64,000 nucleotides of DNA from CAKZLS01 sp963701445 (GTDB lineage Bacteria > Pseudomonadota > Alphaproteobacteria > Rhodospirillales > Defluviicoccaceae): the NCBI GenBank assembly GCA_963701445.1, contig CAVPAM010000006.1, positions 1-64,000 on the forward strand, given 5' to 3'. Below are positions 26,401-34,775 of the stretch, piece after piece (the first letter of the stretch is position 1; each line of letters opens with the position of its first letter). The translations under genes and the position numbers were made by a program. The notes beneath the pieces are model-generated. The model searched no databases. It was not told where the DNA came from and saw nothing but the letters and a program-made list of their open reading frames with translations.

Positions 26401-26806
26401 CGAATTCGGCATTCCCGCCGAGCGCGTCTGCTTCGAGATCACCGAGACCGCCGCGTTCCGCAATGTCGAACAGGCCAAGCGCCTGCTCGGCGAGATCAAG
26501 GCGCTCGGCGGCCGCGTCGCCCTCGACGACTTCGGCAGCGGCCTGTCCTCCTTCGCCTCGCTGAAATCGCTCCCCGTGGACTACCTCAAGATCGACGGCG
26601 GCTTCGTCCGCGACATGATGGTCAGCCCGGTGGACTACGCCGTGGTCAAGGGCATCAACGAGGTGGGGCACATCATGGGCGCGCGCACCATCGCCGAATA
26701 CGCCCACTGCGCCGACGTCCTGGCCGGCCTCAAGGACCTGGGCGTCGACTGCGCCCAGGGCGACGCCATCGGCCTGCCCGTGCCGGCGAGCGAACTGAGG
26801 GATTAG
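23411..26806 (+). CDS. PAS/GAF sensor protein with GGDEF and EAL domains (cyclic-di-GMP)
   Basis: A 1131-residue cytoplasmic signalling protein. The domain order is PAS 1 (about 10-128, with GKTPRILQGP resembling LOV but lacking the photoactive cysteine), PAS 2 (140-255), GAF (270-435), PAS 3 (450-565), PAS 4 (580-700), GGDEF (710-870; the motif GGDEF at 787-791 is intact) and EAL (890-1125). The EAL signature reads EFL (919-921), but Glu919, Asn977, the DDFGSG motif (1039-1044) and Lys1060 are kept and AEGVE reads AEYAH. The cyclase is predicted active; phosphodiesterase activity is uncertain. GTG start with GGGAGG upstream. The frame is intact over 3.4 kb. Confidence 0.92.
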   Translation: MPDSNDVLGSIRTALGVMQDPVIVTSAALDPPGPAIVYVNDAFCRVSGYDRDEVLGKTPRILQGPSTCPDTLRRLRHDLNSKQSFFGDVINRRKDGSEFAVKCQIVPLHDDDGTVRHWLNIQRDVTDLNTARLGRRVAEDQYRQLVETQPDLICRFLPDTTLTFVNAAYARFLGRAPEALIGRRFVDFLHEPDAAAVLDHLSSVTPGDPSWRCERRTIGADGRPRWHLWNDFAFFDDAGGLVSLQSVGTDIEERKETEHALRRKNLLLAAIGRVQSRYLVEQSEHAVFDRLLDDLVTITDSEYGIIGEVLRAKEGRPYLKTYAVTAHAWNAEIRKEFGESIPREMEFYNLETLFGRVIKDRAPVIANEPATDPRGGGMPKGHPKLSAFLGLPFLLGDEIVGMAGIANRPGGYDQDLVDFLEPLLGACAQLIQALRNDRKQKAVEEALQKSARQQTAILNTIPDIAWLKDQDSRLIAVNDAFARACGVTPENVVGRTDLDIWPREMADAYRVDDRVVMRTRRSKRLEERITDSEGNEIWLETIKSPVIGDDGKVIGTSGIARDVTERRRAERALFHEKERAMVTLHSIGDAVITTDAGGAVEYLNPVAETLTGWSKLEARGQPLETVFRVVDESTRQPAPNPVARCLETGKVDGLSEHCVLVSRSGREYAVEDTAAPIRYRDGSVLGAVLVFHDVTDTRRMTRQMAHEASHDPLTDLVNRREFERRLARGLASARTTGAHHALCYLDLDQFKLVNDVAGHAAGDELLKQIRALLAGKFRERDTLARLGGDEFALLLENCSAARAQKICEMLVTTLRDYPFVWQGTTFHIGVSIGVVEVTPDAEGTAQLMSQADVACYAAKENGRNRVHVYRREGAEPPERRARMLRAATLRDCMEKDRFRLFCQPIVPLAEDSGLATRHEFLLRMVDDDGELVWPRAFIPAAERYGLMGAIDRWVIRSAFRHCVDLFGEPGRAEVSINLSAASLEDDTLPSYLAEQFAEFGIPAERVCFEITETAAFRNVEQAKRLLGEIKALGGRVALDDFGSGLSSFASLKSLPVDYLKIDGGFVRDMMVSPVDYAVVKGINEVGHIMGARTIAEYAHCADVLAGLKDLGVDCAQGDAIGLPVPASELRD

Positions 26807-26921
26807 GTTGTTTTGGCGAGCCCCGGGGCGGGGCTGGTTTTTCGTGTTCCCTCAAGCGCCGGGCGCGGACGTCCGTCCGCTTGGCTGTCCTCGCTTCGCT
26901 GCGGGCGCGCGCTTGCGCTTG

Positions 26922-26945
26922 CCAGCCATGGACATGGCTGGTTTT
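26922..26945 (+). terminator. Possible terminator after the GGDEF/EAL gene
   Basis: Inverted repeat CCAGCCATG / CATGGCTGG (a nine-base stem if fully closed around GA, or a six-base stem with an eight-base loop), followed directly by TTTT. It lies 116 bases downstream of the stop at 26806 and 93 bases before mtgA. The downstream arm lies in one of two imperfect 34-base direct repeats (26832-26865 and 26936-26969). Confidence 0.45.
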
Positions 26946-27037
26946 GGTGTTCCCTCGGGCGACCGGGCGGGGGCGCCGTGCGCCGGGTGCGACGAGGCCC
27001 TGGCATCGGATCGGCGAACGCGGTAGGGACAGTGTCC

Positions 27038-27736
27038 ATGCGTGCCCGCTTCCCCCTCCTCCGCCGTCTGCGGCGCCTGCTGCTCGCCCTCGCCGTCGCG
27101 GCGCTGGTCCTGCCGACGCTGGCGGTCGTCGCCTACCGGTTCGTCGATCCGCCGATCACGCCCTTGATGGTGATCCGCCTGTTCCAGGGCGAATCGCTCG
27201 ACAAGCACTGGGTGCCGCTGGACCGGATTTCGTCGCACCTGGTCAAGGCGGTGATCTCCGCCGAGGACAACCGGTTCTGCGAGCATCTCGGCTTCGACGG
27301 CGACGCGCTGTGGGGCGAGATCCAGGCGTGGATCGGCGGCGACCGGCCGCGCGGCGCCAGCACCATCACCATGCAGACCGCCAAGAACATCCTTCTGTGG
27401 CCCGGCCGCGACCCCGTCCGCAAGCTGATCGAGGCGTGGATGACGCCGCAGATCGAGCTGTTGTGGAGCAAGCAACGGATCCTCGAGGTCTACCTGAACA
27501 TTGTCGAGATGGGCCCCGGCATCTACGGCGCCGAGGCCGCCGCCCAGGCCCATTTCGCCAAGACCGCGCGCCAGCTCAGCCCGCTCGAGGCCTCGCTGAT
27601 CGCCGCCACCCTGCCCAACCCGCGCGAGCTGTCGGCGTCCCGCCCGTCGGACTACGTCCGGAACCGCGCCAGCACCATCCGCCGCCGCACCGACCAGCTC
27701 GGCCCCCTCCTCGACTGCGCCCGCCCGACCCCGTAA
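27038..27736 (+). CDS. mtgA: Monofunctional biosynthetic peptidoglycan transglycosylase
   Basis: A 232-residue GT51 enzyme, the normal size for MtgA. One N-terminal membrane anchor (about 10-32) is followed by the transglycosylase domain with the catalytic Glu in ISAEDNRFCEHLGFD, then RGASTITMQTAKN, KQRILEVYLNIVEMGPGIYG and EASLIAATLPNP. It polymerises lipid II into glycan strands at the outer face of the inner membrane. The ATG follows an AGGGA. It is a single gene; the next 650 bases downstream have no gene. Confidence 0.95.
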   Translation: MRARFPLLRRLRRLLLALAVAALVLPTLAVVAYRFVDPPITPLMVIRLFQGESLDKHWVPLDRISSHLVKAVISAEDNRFCEHLGFDGDALWGEIQAWIGGDRPRGASTITMQTAKNILLWPGRDPVRKLIEAWMTPQIELLWSKQRILEVYLNIVEMGPGIYGAEAAAQAHFAKTARQLSPLEASLIAATLPNPRELSASRPSDYVRNRASTIRRRTDQLGPLLDCARPTP

Positions 27737-28383
27737 TCCCGCCGCCGCCTTCGCCGCGACCCTGGCCGCGACCGCGCGTCGCGCACCCGGGGGGGGGGGG
27801 GGTAAAACGAAAAATGCAAAAACAACCCCATGCACAGTAGAATTGCCCTTTAACCCATTGAAATATATGAATAGTTTTGAACGCTCGTTCGCCCGTCGCA
27901 ACGACTAACCCATTGATATACAAAGAAACAATCGATGCGCCCCCGGAACGCGTCGCGTTTCGAGCCGCTCTTTTGCATCGGATCGGGGGGGTGGAATCGC
28001 AGAATATGCGCCGCGAAACGCGATTTTCGGCGGGACGCGGGTTCGTGGATCGCCGCGTCGCCCCGCTCCTCGCGAAGACCGGGGGGCGCGAGCGTGGGGA
28101 TCTCACGGACGGGTGAGGACGCGGTCGGGCGCCTCGCGACCGCGAGGGAGAACAGTCCGGAGGCATCGCGATGACGAGGAAGGACGCCGCCGGAGACCCC
28201 GCGACGCCGAGGGGGAAGCGCCGTCCCATGCCCCAACCCGTCCTCGCGAGCCGGAGGCGCGGCGATCCAGCGCCGGCGGCGACGTCACGCGGGTTTCTGG
28301 ATCGCCGCGCTTCGCTCGCGAGGACGAGGATGAAAACAGTCGGGGGGGCGCGTCGACCCGGCCCGACAGGACGGTGAAAGCCG
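27737..28383. other. Intergenic region between mtgA and the CRISPR array
   Basis: No supported gene is seen. The stretch holds a run of 14 G (27789-27802), a likely weak spot for sequencing, and an AT-rich block with two copies of TAACCCATTGA 55 bases apart (27852-27862 and 27907-27917), each followed by AT-rich sequence. These copies resemble half-sites of the ACCC-N-GGGT palindromes seen elsewhere. It lies beyond the distal end of the array, so it is not a leader for it. Confidence 0.4.
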
Positions 28384-28619
28384 GGTTCAGTCCCCCGTCA
28401 TTTGGGGGTGATCTCCGGCCAACATATGAGAACGTAATAGGCGTCTCGTTGGGTGCAGTCCCCCGTCATTTGGGGGTGATCTCCGGCTGCTCGATACGCG
28501 GTTCGGGTCGAGCCTCTGGTGCAGTCCCCCGTCATTTGGGGGTGATCTCCGGCGCCGAGCCGATCACGTTTGTGGCTGTCCTGGGTGCAGTCCCCCGTCA
28601 TTTGGGGGTGATCTCCGGC
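28384..28619 (-). CRISPR. Type VI-A CRISPR array, four 36-base repeats and three spacers
   Basis: Four repeats at 28384-28419, 28452-28487, 28518-28553 and 28584-28619 are separated by spacers of 32, 30 and 30 bases. The three proximal repeats are identical; the distal one (28384-28419) has a single change at 28387, as expected of a terminal repeat. Read on the minus strand, the repeat has the Cas13a-type layout: GATCACCCCC, a short A-rich loop, then GGGGGAC and a single-stranded end. This is a five-base-pair hairpin just 5' of each spacer. The array follows cas13a on the same strand with no leader between them; the first repeat contains the frame-restored cas13a stop codon. No adaptation genes are near. 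Confidence 0.95.
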
Positions 28620-31600
28620 CGATGTCGCGCAACGTTTTCATTTCGCGGCGTTTTTCGGCGTTTCCGGCGCCGATTTCCGGTGTTCGAGACGCCATCTCGC
28701 TGTTGGTTGCCGTGGTTTTGTTCCGGGCGCGACCTCTTCGACCCATTCGACCGTTCCCAGTCTATCGCAGTCAGGTCAAGGTCGACAATGCTTCGATTTT
28801 CCCTTGCGCCTCCGGCGAACAGTGAGGCGACCATCTCGACGAACGCCAATCCATGGAGGTTTTCGGCGATGGACCAGGACCTCGCGCGGCGCTGCCCCGC
28901 GCGCGCATCGCTTTCGAACAGCTTTTTTTTCCCGAGATGGGTCGCCTGCCGCGACGCCACCGATGCCTTTTGAAGCCCATGCGGAGAAGCCGAGCCCATG
29001 ATCCACTCCAGGTCCAACCCCTCGCGATGGAGCAACTCCTTGATGGATTGCGAGACCGCGTTCTTGAGTTTGCGGTCATAGGCCATCAACTGGCGCGCGT
29101 CGTTCACGCAGGCCGTCAGATCGACGGGCAGTCTTGCGAGGCTGCAGCATGTTGAAATGGGCGAAATCGTTGCGCAGCGACGTGGCAGGCTGTCCCTTTT
29201 CCAGGGACCCGAAGTGCGCGCATACACCGCGCACGACCTCAAGGGACGCGCCCGAGGCGTTCACCGCGCGGAGCGCCTCCACAATCTGGCCCTCCCGCAA
29301 CTTCGCCGCTCCATCGCCGGAAAACACGTCCGACGGCCGTTGCCCCGCCTGATGGATCAGGGCAAGGGTGACGAAGTAAAGATCGCGCTCCCACAGGCCC
29401 GAAAAATCGGCGAGCCGACCGAGAACCGCCATCATCAGGCGGTGAAGCCGCGCGTGGTTTGTGAGCGTCACGTGGGCCGCAAGTTCGCGGTGGTTCACGA
29501 CCCCGCCGAGCGCCTCCACATAGGACCGGCAGTCGTCGGGGGTGAAGTCCCGGCCCTTGTTCCGCGACCATTTTTCATGCAGGCGTTCGCGCGTCTGCTG
29601 GCACCCGGCGATGTTCAACTCGGCCGCATTGAAATCGGCGACATCCCGGTCGGTCACTTGGTGTTTATCGAAAATGGGCCGCAAGGCCGCCATGTGCCCG
29701 AACCGCATGATCTCGCGCAAGCCTCGCCGTGGAATTCGAGCACCATCGTCGCCGCCGGGCTGTTCCGGAAACACGCGGGAGAACAACTCCGCCGTTTCGA
29801 ACAACTCCTTGAAATCGTCGACGCCGACAAGCGCCATCTCTCCGCCCTCGAACTTGGCGTCGTGCATGTCGAGATAAAGTTCGAGGACCGCCTGAACGCG
29901 CCGGACCCTGTCGGTCATCGCATCGGCCGGGCCCGCATCCTTATCCCGGTCGGATTTTCCCGCGAGGATTTCCCATTTCCGCATCTGGTGCAAGAGCTTG
30001 CCGATCTCGTCCACGGGCACGAGATGGATCAGGAAATAGAGGAGCCGTTGCCAGTCCTCGGCATCCATATCCACCACCGGATCGGGGATCCGGTCGAGGT
30101 CGAAAAGTGGCGGATCGGCCTTCTCGGTGTCCTCCGAAAGCCCCAACAGGAAATCGAAATCCGCCTCTTTCAGGTAGTCGACGAAGGCCAGCGCGAGGAC
30201 GTCGCATTTGAGGTCCTCGATGAATTCGGCCTGTTCACGGGCCTTGCCGGGGTCGCTCTCATAGCCGCGCTGGACCCGCATCTCGGTCGCTGTCGCGGCG
30301 GACAGGTTGAAGAAAAAGCTGTGGACATCGTCGCCGCCCGCAAGCTGTCCCAGGCTCTTCGCCTTGGCGACGATGATGGCGCGGCGATCTTCATCGCCCT
30401 TGGCGTTAATCTCGCGCGCATCGTCCGTGGCCCTGCCGACCGCGCGGTCGATATAACGGTTGAGCACGTCGAATTCGCGACCGGTCAGCCATGTGCGGAA
30501 GGGCCGCTCGTACACCAGCTTCAGCGCCGTGTACTGGCATGAGCGCGCGGCGTTCTCCATGCTTGCCCGGTTGGCGGGCTTCGGGAGGCCCAGGTCGTCC
30601 TTGCGCTTGCTCCATGCGCCGGCGGCGCGCCGGAGGACCCGGTTGAAGCGCGGCAGCGGGATCTCCGAGGGCGTCCGGTCGGCGAGCGCGCCGAACAGCG
30701 CGCGGTTTTGACCCTCGTCGAAAAAGGACTCGAAATGGTGCGCGCGCATGGCTTGTCGCAGCCGCCCGATCCGGTCCATGTTGTCCTTCGTCCACAGCGT
30801 TCCGATCGCGGCGGGGACGCCGCCCGTGGCCAGATCACCCGCATCCAGTGCTTGAGCGAAGCCGCCGAGCCCCTTGAAATGGAACGAATTGTGGCGCAGT
30901 CGTGCCGTTCCCTCCAAAGCCAGCCTCAGAATTCCTTTTTGGAAATCGGCGTCGCCGGCGCCTTTCAGGATTGTACTCCGGTCTCCGAATAGCAAGTCGA
31001 GCTTTCGATCGGTGTGGTTTGGGTCGAACACCTTCCGGCCCAGGGCTTGGTCGATCTGCCTTCGGCCGAGAATATCATCTTCGATGTTTCCGTTGGGATC
31101 GGCCCAATCCCTCAGCGTGCGGCTCGCAAGCGCGATCACGTGGCGCCAGACCCGGGTGAACGCCTCGTTGCGCTTGATCTCGGCCTGACCGTCGCTGGTC
31201 CAGTAGCGGCTGTGGGTTATGTCAATGTCGGCGGGCCAATTGTCCAAAACATCGGCGGGCCGGTCGGGGTCGCCGCCGGATGCCTCGTAATGGATGACCT
31301 TGCCGAGGCGCACGAGCGCGTTGAGGTCGCGGTTTTCGGTCTTCTTGCCGACGAGGGCGAACAAGGCTTCCATGGTGCCGGGAAGCAGGGTCGAAACCTT
31401 GCGCCTCCTGTCGCCATGCGCGCGCTGGTCCTTCTTGTGGTGCTTGAGGATCCGCGAGTAGCAGTCCTTGATTGCCATGTGCAGGTTGAACAGCCCCGGA
31501 AACCGCTCCTTGGCGTCCGCGATGGACAGCGGCCCGCCGCTCTCTCCGACAAACAGCCGCCCGTATTGATCGAACAACGGCTTGCCCGCGATGTCGGTGG

Positions 31601-32351
31601 TTACCCGACGCGGGTTGTCCTTGTCTTCGCCCTTTACCCGCCGCTCGGCCGCTCGTCGGATTTCGCGGGCAACATCGCCGGCCCGGGCATAGGCTTGTTG
31701 GTCGTCGTCGGACCATCCCGATGGGGCGTTGGCGCGCTCCGGCGGTAGGGCCGGCTTCAAGACGTTGCCAGCGATGCTCCCCGCCCGCGCCGCGATCCGG
31801 CCCTGGCGGCGCTTGGGAACGTCATCGCAAATCCGGTATTCGGCCTCGTACAGGTGCTCGTGGATTCTTGCGACGACGGCCCCGGCATCCACGTCGGCGA
31901 CATCGACGTCACCGGCAAAGCGCTTGTACCAGCGGCCCTTCGGCGAAGGAGGATCGAGATCCCGGCCTTGTCGGTCCCTGCGCGCCTTGTATTTGGCCGT
32001 TCCGTAGGGGGCGACCTTCGTGTTCCAGAGCTTGCCGAGATATTCATTGCGCTTCGCATCTTTGTGGCCCCGAAGCAACGCATTGGCTTCCAGGTGCGTC
32101 CAGGCGGCGGCTCCGAGTTCTTCGCGAAACGCGCGCTGCGCATCGCTTGGCCCCGCGTCGCCCGAAGGCTTGGTGGCGATCTTGTCGATGGTCGAAATCC
32201 ACTGCGCGATGACCAGTTCGTCGTGGGTCTCCGCGAAGGGCTCGATTTCGTGGAGTTCCCCGGAGGGCGGGCGAAGGCGAAGAACGCGCCTGTTCGTTCC
32301 CGACCCGTCGTGTTCCGTGTGGCTGCGCCCGTATGGCTTGATGATCCGCAT
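28598..32351 (-). CDS. cas13a: CRISPR effector Cas13a (C2c2), with a frameshift near the C-terminus
   Basis: The first frame gives 1091 residues, ending at 29076. It has two HEPN ribonuclease motifs: R486-HNSF-H491 (TARLRHNSFHFKG) and R1060-NDFA-H1065 (SLRNDFAHFNML). In other Cas13a proteins about 100 or more residues follow the second motif. Here the next frame supplies them: VNDARQLMAYDRKLKNAV, then KELLHREGLDLEW, matching the conserved Cas13a tail. A one-base shift near 29130-29145 joins the parts into a protein of about 1,250 residues, similar to the roughly 1,285 residues I recall for the Rhodobacter enzyme. The last 50 residues are very basic and end inside the first CRISPR repeat. Cas13a processes its own crRNA and cuts RNA on target recognition. 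Confidence 0.93.
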
Positions 32352-32432
32352 AACTTGCCCCCCGATGCCCCCGTTCCGGCTCGTTATCCCGCCGGAAAGT
32401 ATGCAGGGGACGGCAACAAAAGAAAAGCGCCG

Positions 32433-32500
32433 CTACGCGAGCAGGACGGACAGCACCTCGCCGAGCTTGCGGCCCAGCGCGACCGTGGCGCCGCGCGGGC
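32433..32500 (-). pseudogene. 3' remnant of a paralogue of the gene at 35383-35793
   Basis: The minus strand encodes ATVALGRKLGEVLSVLLA and a stop, closely matching ALVAQGRKLDEVLSVLLK at the end of the hypothetical gene at 35383-35793; roughly three quarters of about 60 bases agree. Upstream of this the similarity ends and the frame makes no sense. It lies between cas13a and the beta-helix gene and looks like the tail of a duplicated gene cut off by a rearrangement. The rest of the 350-base gap holds nothing that I recognise. Confidence 0.5.
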
Positions 32501-32702
32501 CAGACGCGCGCGGCAGGGTCCAGGGTATCCCGGCGGAAAACTGGACGCTTCCGGGTATCAGGGGTATAATTTCTGGGTGCTCGTAGGTGCGAAACGCGTT
32601 TGATCCGGTTTGGGTTCTGTTTCCGCGACTTCGGGCCGCCGGGGATGATGCTTGAACGCCGTTCGGGGGGGCGGCGGTGGCGCGAGGGGCGAGGTGGCGG
32701 CC

Positions 32703-34761
32703 ATGAGTGTGTTCGAAATGACGCCGCGGAACGGGAGCCTGGCGCGAAGGGGCCGTTGGTGTTTTGTCGCGGTCGCCCTGGCCACGGCGGCCGTCGCGGT
32801 CCGCGCCCGCCGATGCCGCGACCCTGAACGTGTCCAATACGGGCAACGACGCCGGTTCCTGCACGCACCTGTTCTGCAAGACCATCAAATACGCCATCAG
32901 CCGGGCCAGCGCCGGCGACATCATCGACGTGGCCAAGGGGACGTACACCGAACCCGGCCTCGTCATCGACGCCGACCTGACGATCCGCGGTCACGGGGCC
33001 TCGTCGACGATCATCCAGGCGGCCACCAAGGCCAATAGCGCCACCGGCCGCGTGCTGACCATCGGCAAGACGAAAAAGGTCACCGTCAGTCTGGAAAAAG
33101 TGACCGTCCGGTACGGCAAGTCCAGCTTCGGCGGCGGCATCTACGTCGGCAACGGGTCGGTGGTCAAGATCAGCGACACCGACGTCGTCGACAACGTGGC
33201 GACGGGAACCAGCGGCATCGAGTCGGGCGTCGGCGGCGGGATTTTCGTCTACGACAATGGAACCGTCACCATCATCAACAGCAAGATTTCCAAGAATACC
33301 GCCTTTGCTCCCGTCTCCGTCAGCCTGTCGTCCGGCGGCGGTATTTTCAGTTACTGTTTTACGACGCTCACCATCGAAAACAGCACCATCTCGGAGAACA
33401 AGGCCGGGAGTCACGGCGGTGGCATCTACATCAGCGCCCCGTCGACGCTGATCGTCAAGGACAGCATCATCAGCAAGAACGAGATCACCGGCGGGACCGG
33501 CGGCGGCATCTCCAACGGCGACAAGGCGACGATCACCGACACGGTGATCAGCGGCAACGCGGCGACCCTCGGACACGGCGGCGGGATCTCTAATTCCGGT
33601 CCGATGACCATTACCGGCGGCACGATCACGGACAACGGCGCCGGCGCCGGCGGCGGCGTCAGCAATTCGGGACAACTGACGATCCGCGACAGTACCCTCT
33701 CGGACAATGGCGCCTATCACGCCGGCGGGCTCGAGCAATGGGGAAACAAGAACAACAGCGTTGCGATCGTCAACAGCACCCTCTCCGGCAACAGGGCCCA
33801 GGACGGCGGCGCCATCATCAACGGCGGCCTGCTGGCCATGAGCAACAGCACGGTGGCGAACAACGCGACGAACGCGGTTCATCAGGACAACGCCGGCCTC
33901 GTCAATTCCGGAACGGCGACCATCAAGAACTCGATCATCGGCGGCAATCTGGCCGGCGGCATCAATCCGGGGAACAACTGCAGCGGCAAAGGCACCCTCA
34001 AGGCCGTCGGCGTCAACCTCTCCACCGACGCCACCTGCACCGGCTTCACCCAGGTCACGACGGCGAGCCTCAACCTGGCTCCGCTGAAAAAGAATCCGCC
34101 GGGCGAAACCTCGACCCAGGCCCTGGAGGCCGGAAGCGCGGCCATCGACGCGGCGAGCGACTGCAAGGATCTGAACGGCAAGATCCTCTTGACCGATCAG
34201 CGGGGCATCACGCGGCCTCAGCCGAAGACCGGAAAGTGCGACGTTGGCGCTTACGAACGCAACGGACTGACGACCACCGCGGGCGATATCAATCACGATG
34301 GCATGGTCAACGTCATCGACGCGCGCATGGCCCACCAACTCGTCAACCAGTCCGCCCCGTTCGTCAAGAGCGCCGACTGGAACGGAAACGGTGAGGTCGA
34401 TCTGCTCGACGTCATGGCGATTTCCAGCAAGAGCATCGGTCTGATCACGGGACCGTACGCCTTGTCCCTGAGCCGGGCGGGAACGGGTGGCGGAACGGTC
34501 GTCAGCACCCCCCTTGGCATCGATTGCGGCACGAACTGCGCCATTGGATTTGCCGGCGGCACGAAGGTGGTGCTGATCGCGACGCCGGACGCGCTTTCGG
34601 TCATCGATGGCTGGGAGGGCTGCAATTCGACTTCGTATGACGAATGCATCGTGGATATGAACAGCGACCGCGCGGTCAAGGCACGGTTCGAGGTCAAGAC
34701 CAAGCTCGGGACCGGCCGGACGGGCCCGACGCGGCCGGTCCCCGGTCCGGACAATCTTTAG
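32703..34761 (+). CDS. Secreted right-handed beta-helix protein with a dockerin domain (frameshift after signal peptide)
   Basis: The ATG at 32703, with GAGG upstream, opens a signal peptide (RRGRWCFVAVALATAAVA). The mature protein is in the next frame from about 32800 (ADAATLNVSNTGNDAG), so one base has shifted between them. The body is about 440 residues of parallel beta-helix repeats with many GGGI and NSTxS/xN turns, like polymorphic outer-membrane or pectate-lyase-fold adhesins. A type I dockerin follows at 34290-34440, with two calcium loops: DINHDGMVNVID and DWNGNGEVDLLD. A final beta-domain (GTGGGTVVSTP, then WEGCNSTSYDECIVDM) resembles the bacterial-repeat fold. The cohesin-like gene follows after 14 bases. 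Confidence 0.82.
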
Positions 34762-34775
34762 CGGAGGCTCGGGAA

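Noticed and set aside
26832..26969. Two 34-base direct repeats upstream of mtgA as a CRISPR-like or mobile element.
   Set aside because: Only two imperfect copies, no further units and no element structure; noted under the terminator entry only.
23716..27840. A 1,374-codon open frame on the plus strand overlapping the GGDEF/EAL and mtgA genes.
   Set aside because: Composition is almost only Arg, Pro, Gly and Ala, typical of a shifted frame; two real genes occupy the region in other frames.
28384..28619. Assignment of the array to a type II or V system needing a tracrRNA.
   Set aside because: No RuvC or HNH effector and no anti-repeat outside the array were seen; repeat hairpin and HEPN effector fit type VI-A.
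28113..28973. Plus-strand open frame running through the CRISPR array.
   Set aside because: It includes translated repeats and opposes the Cas13a tail; no ribosome site or motif supports it.
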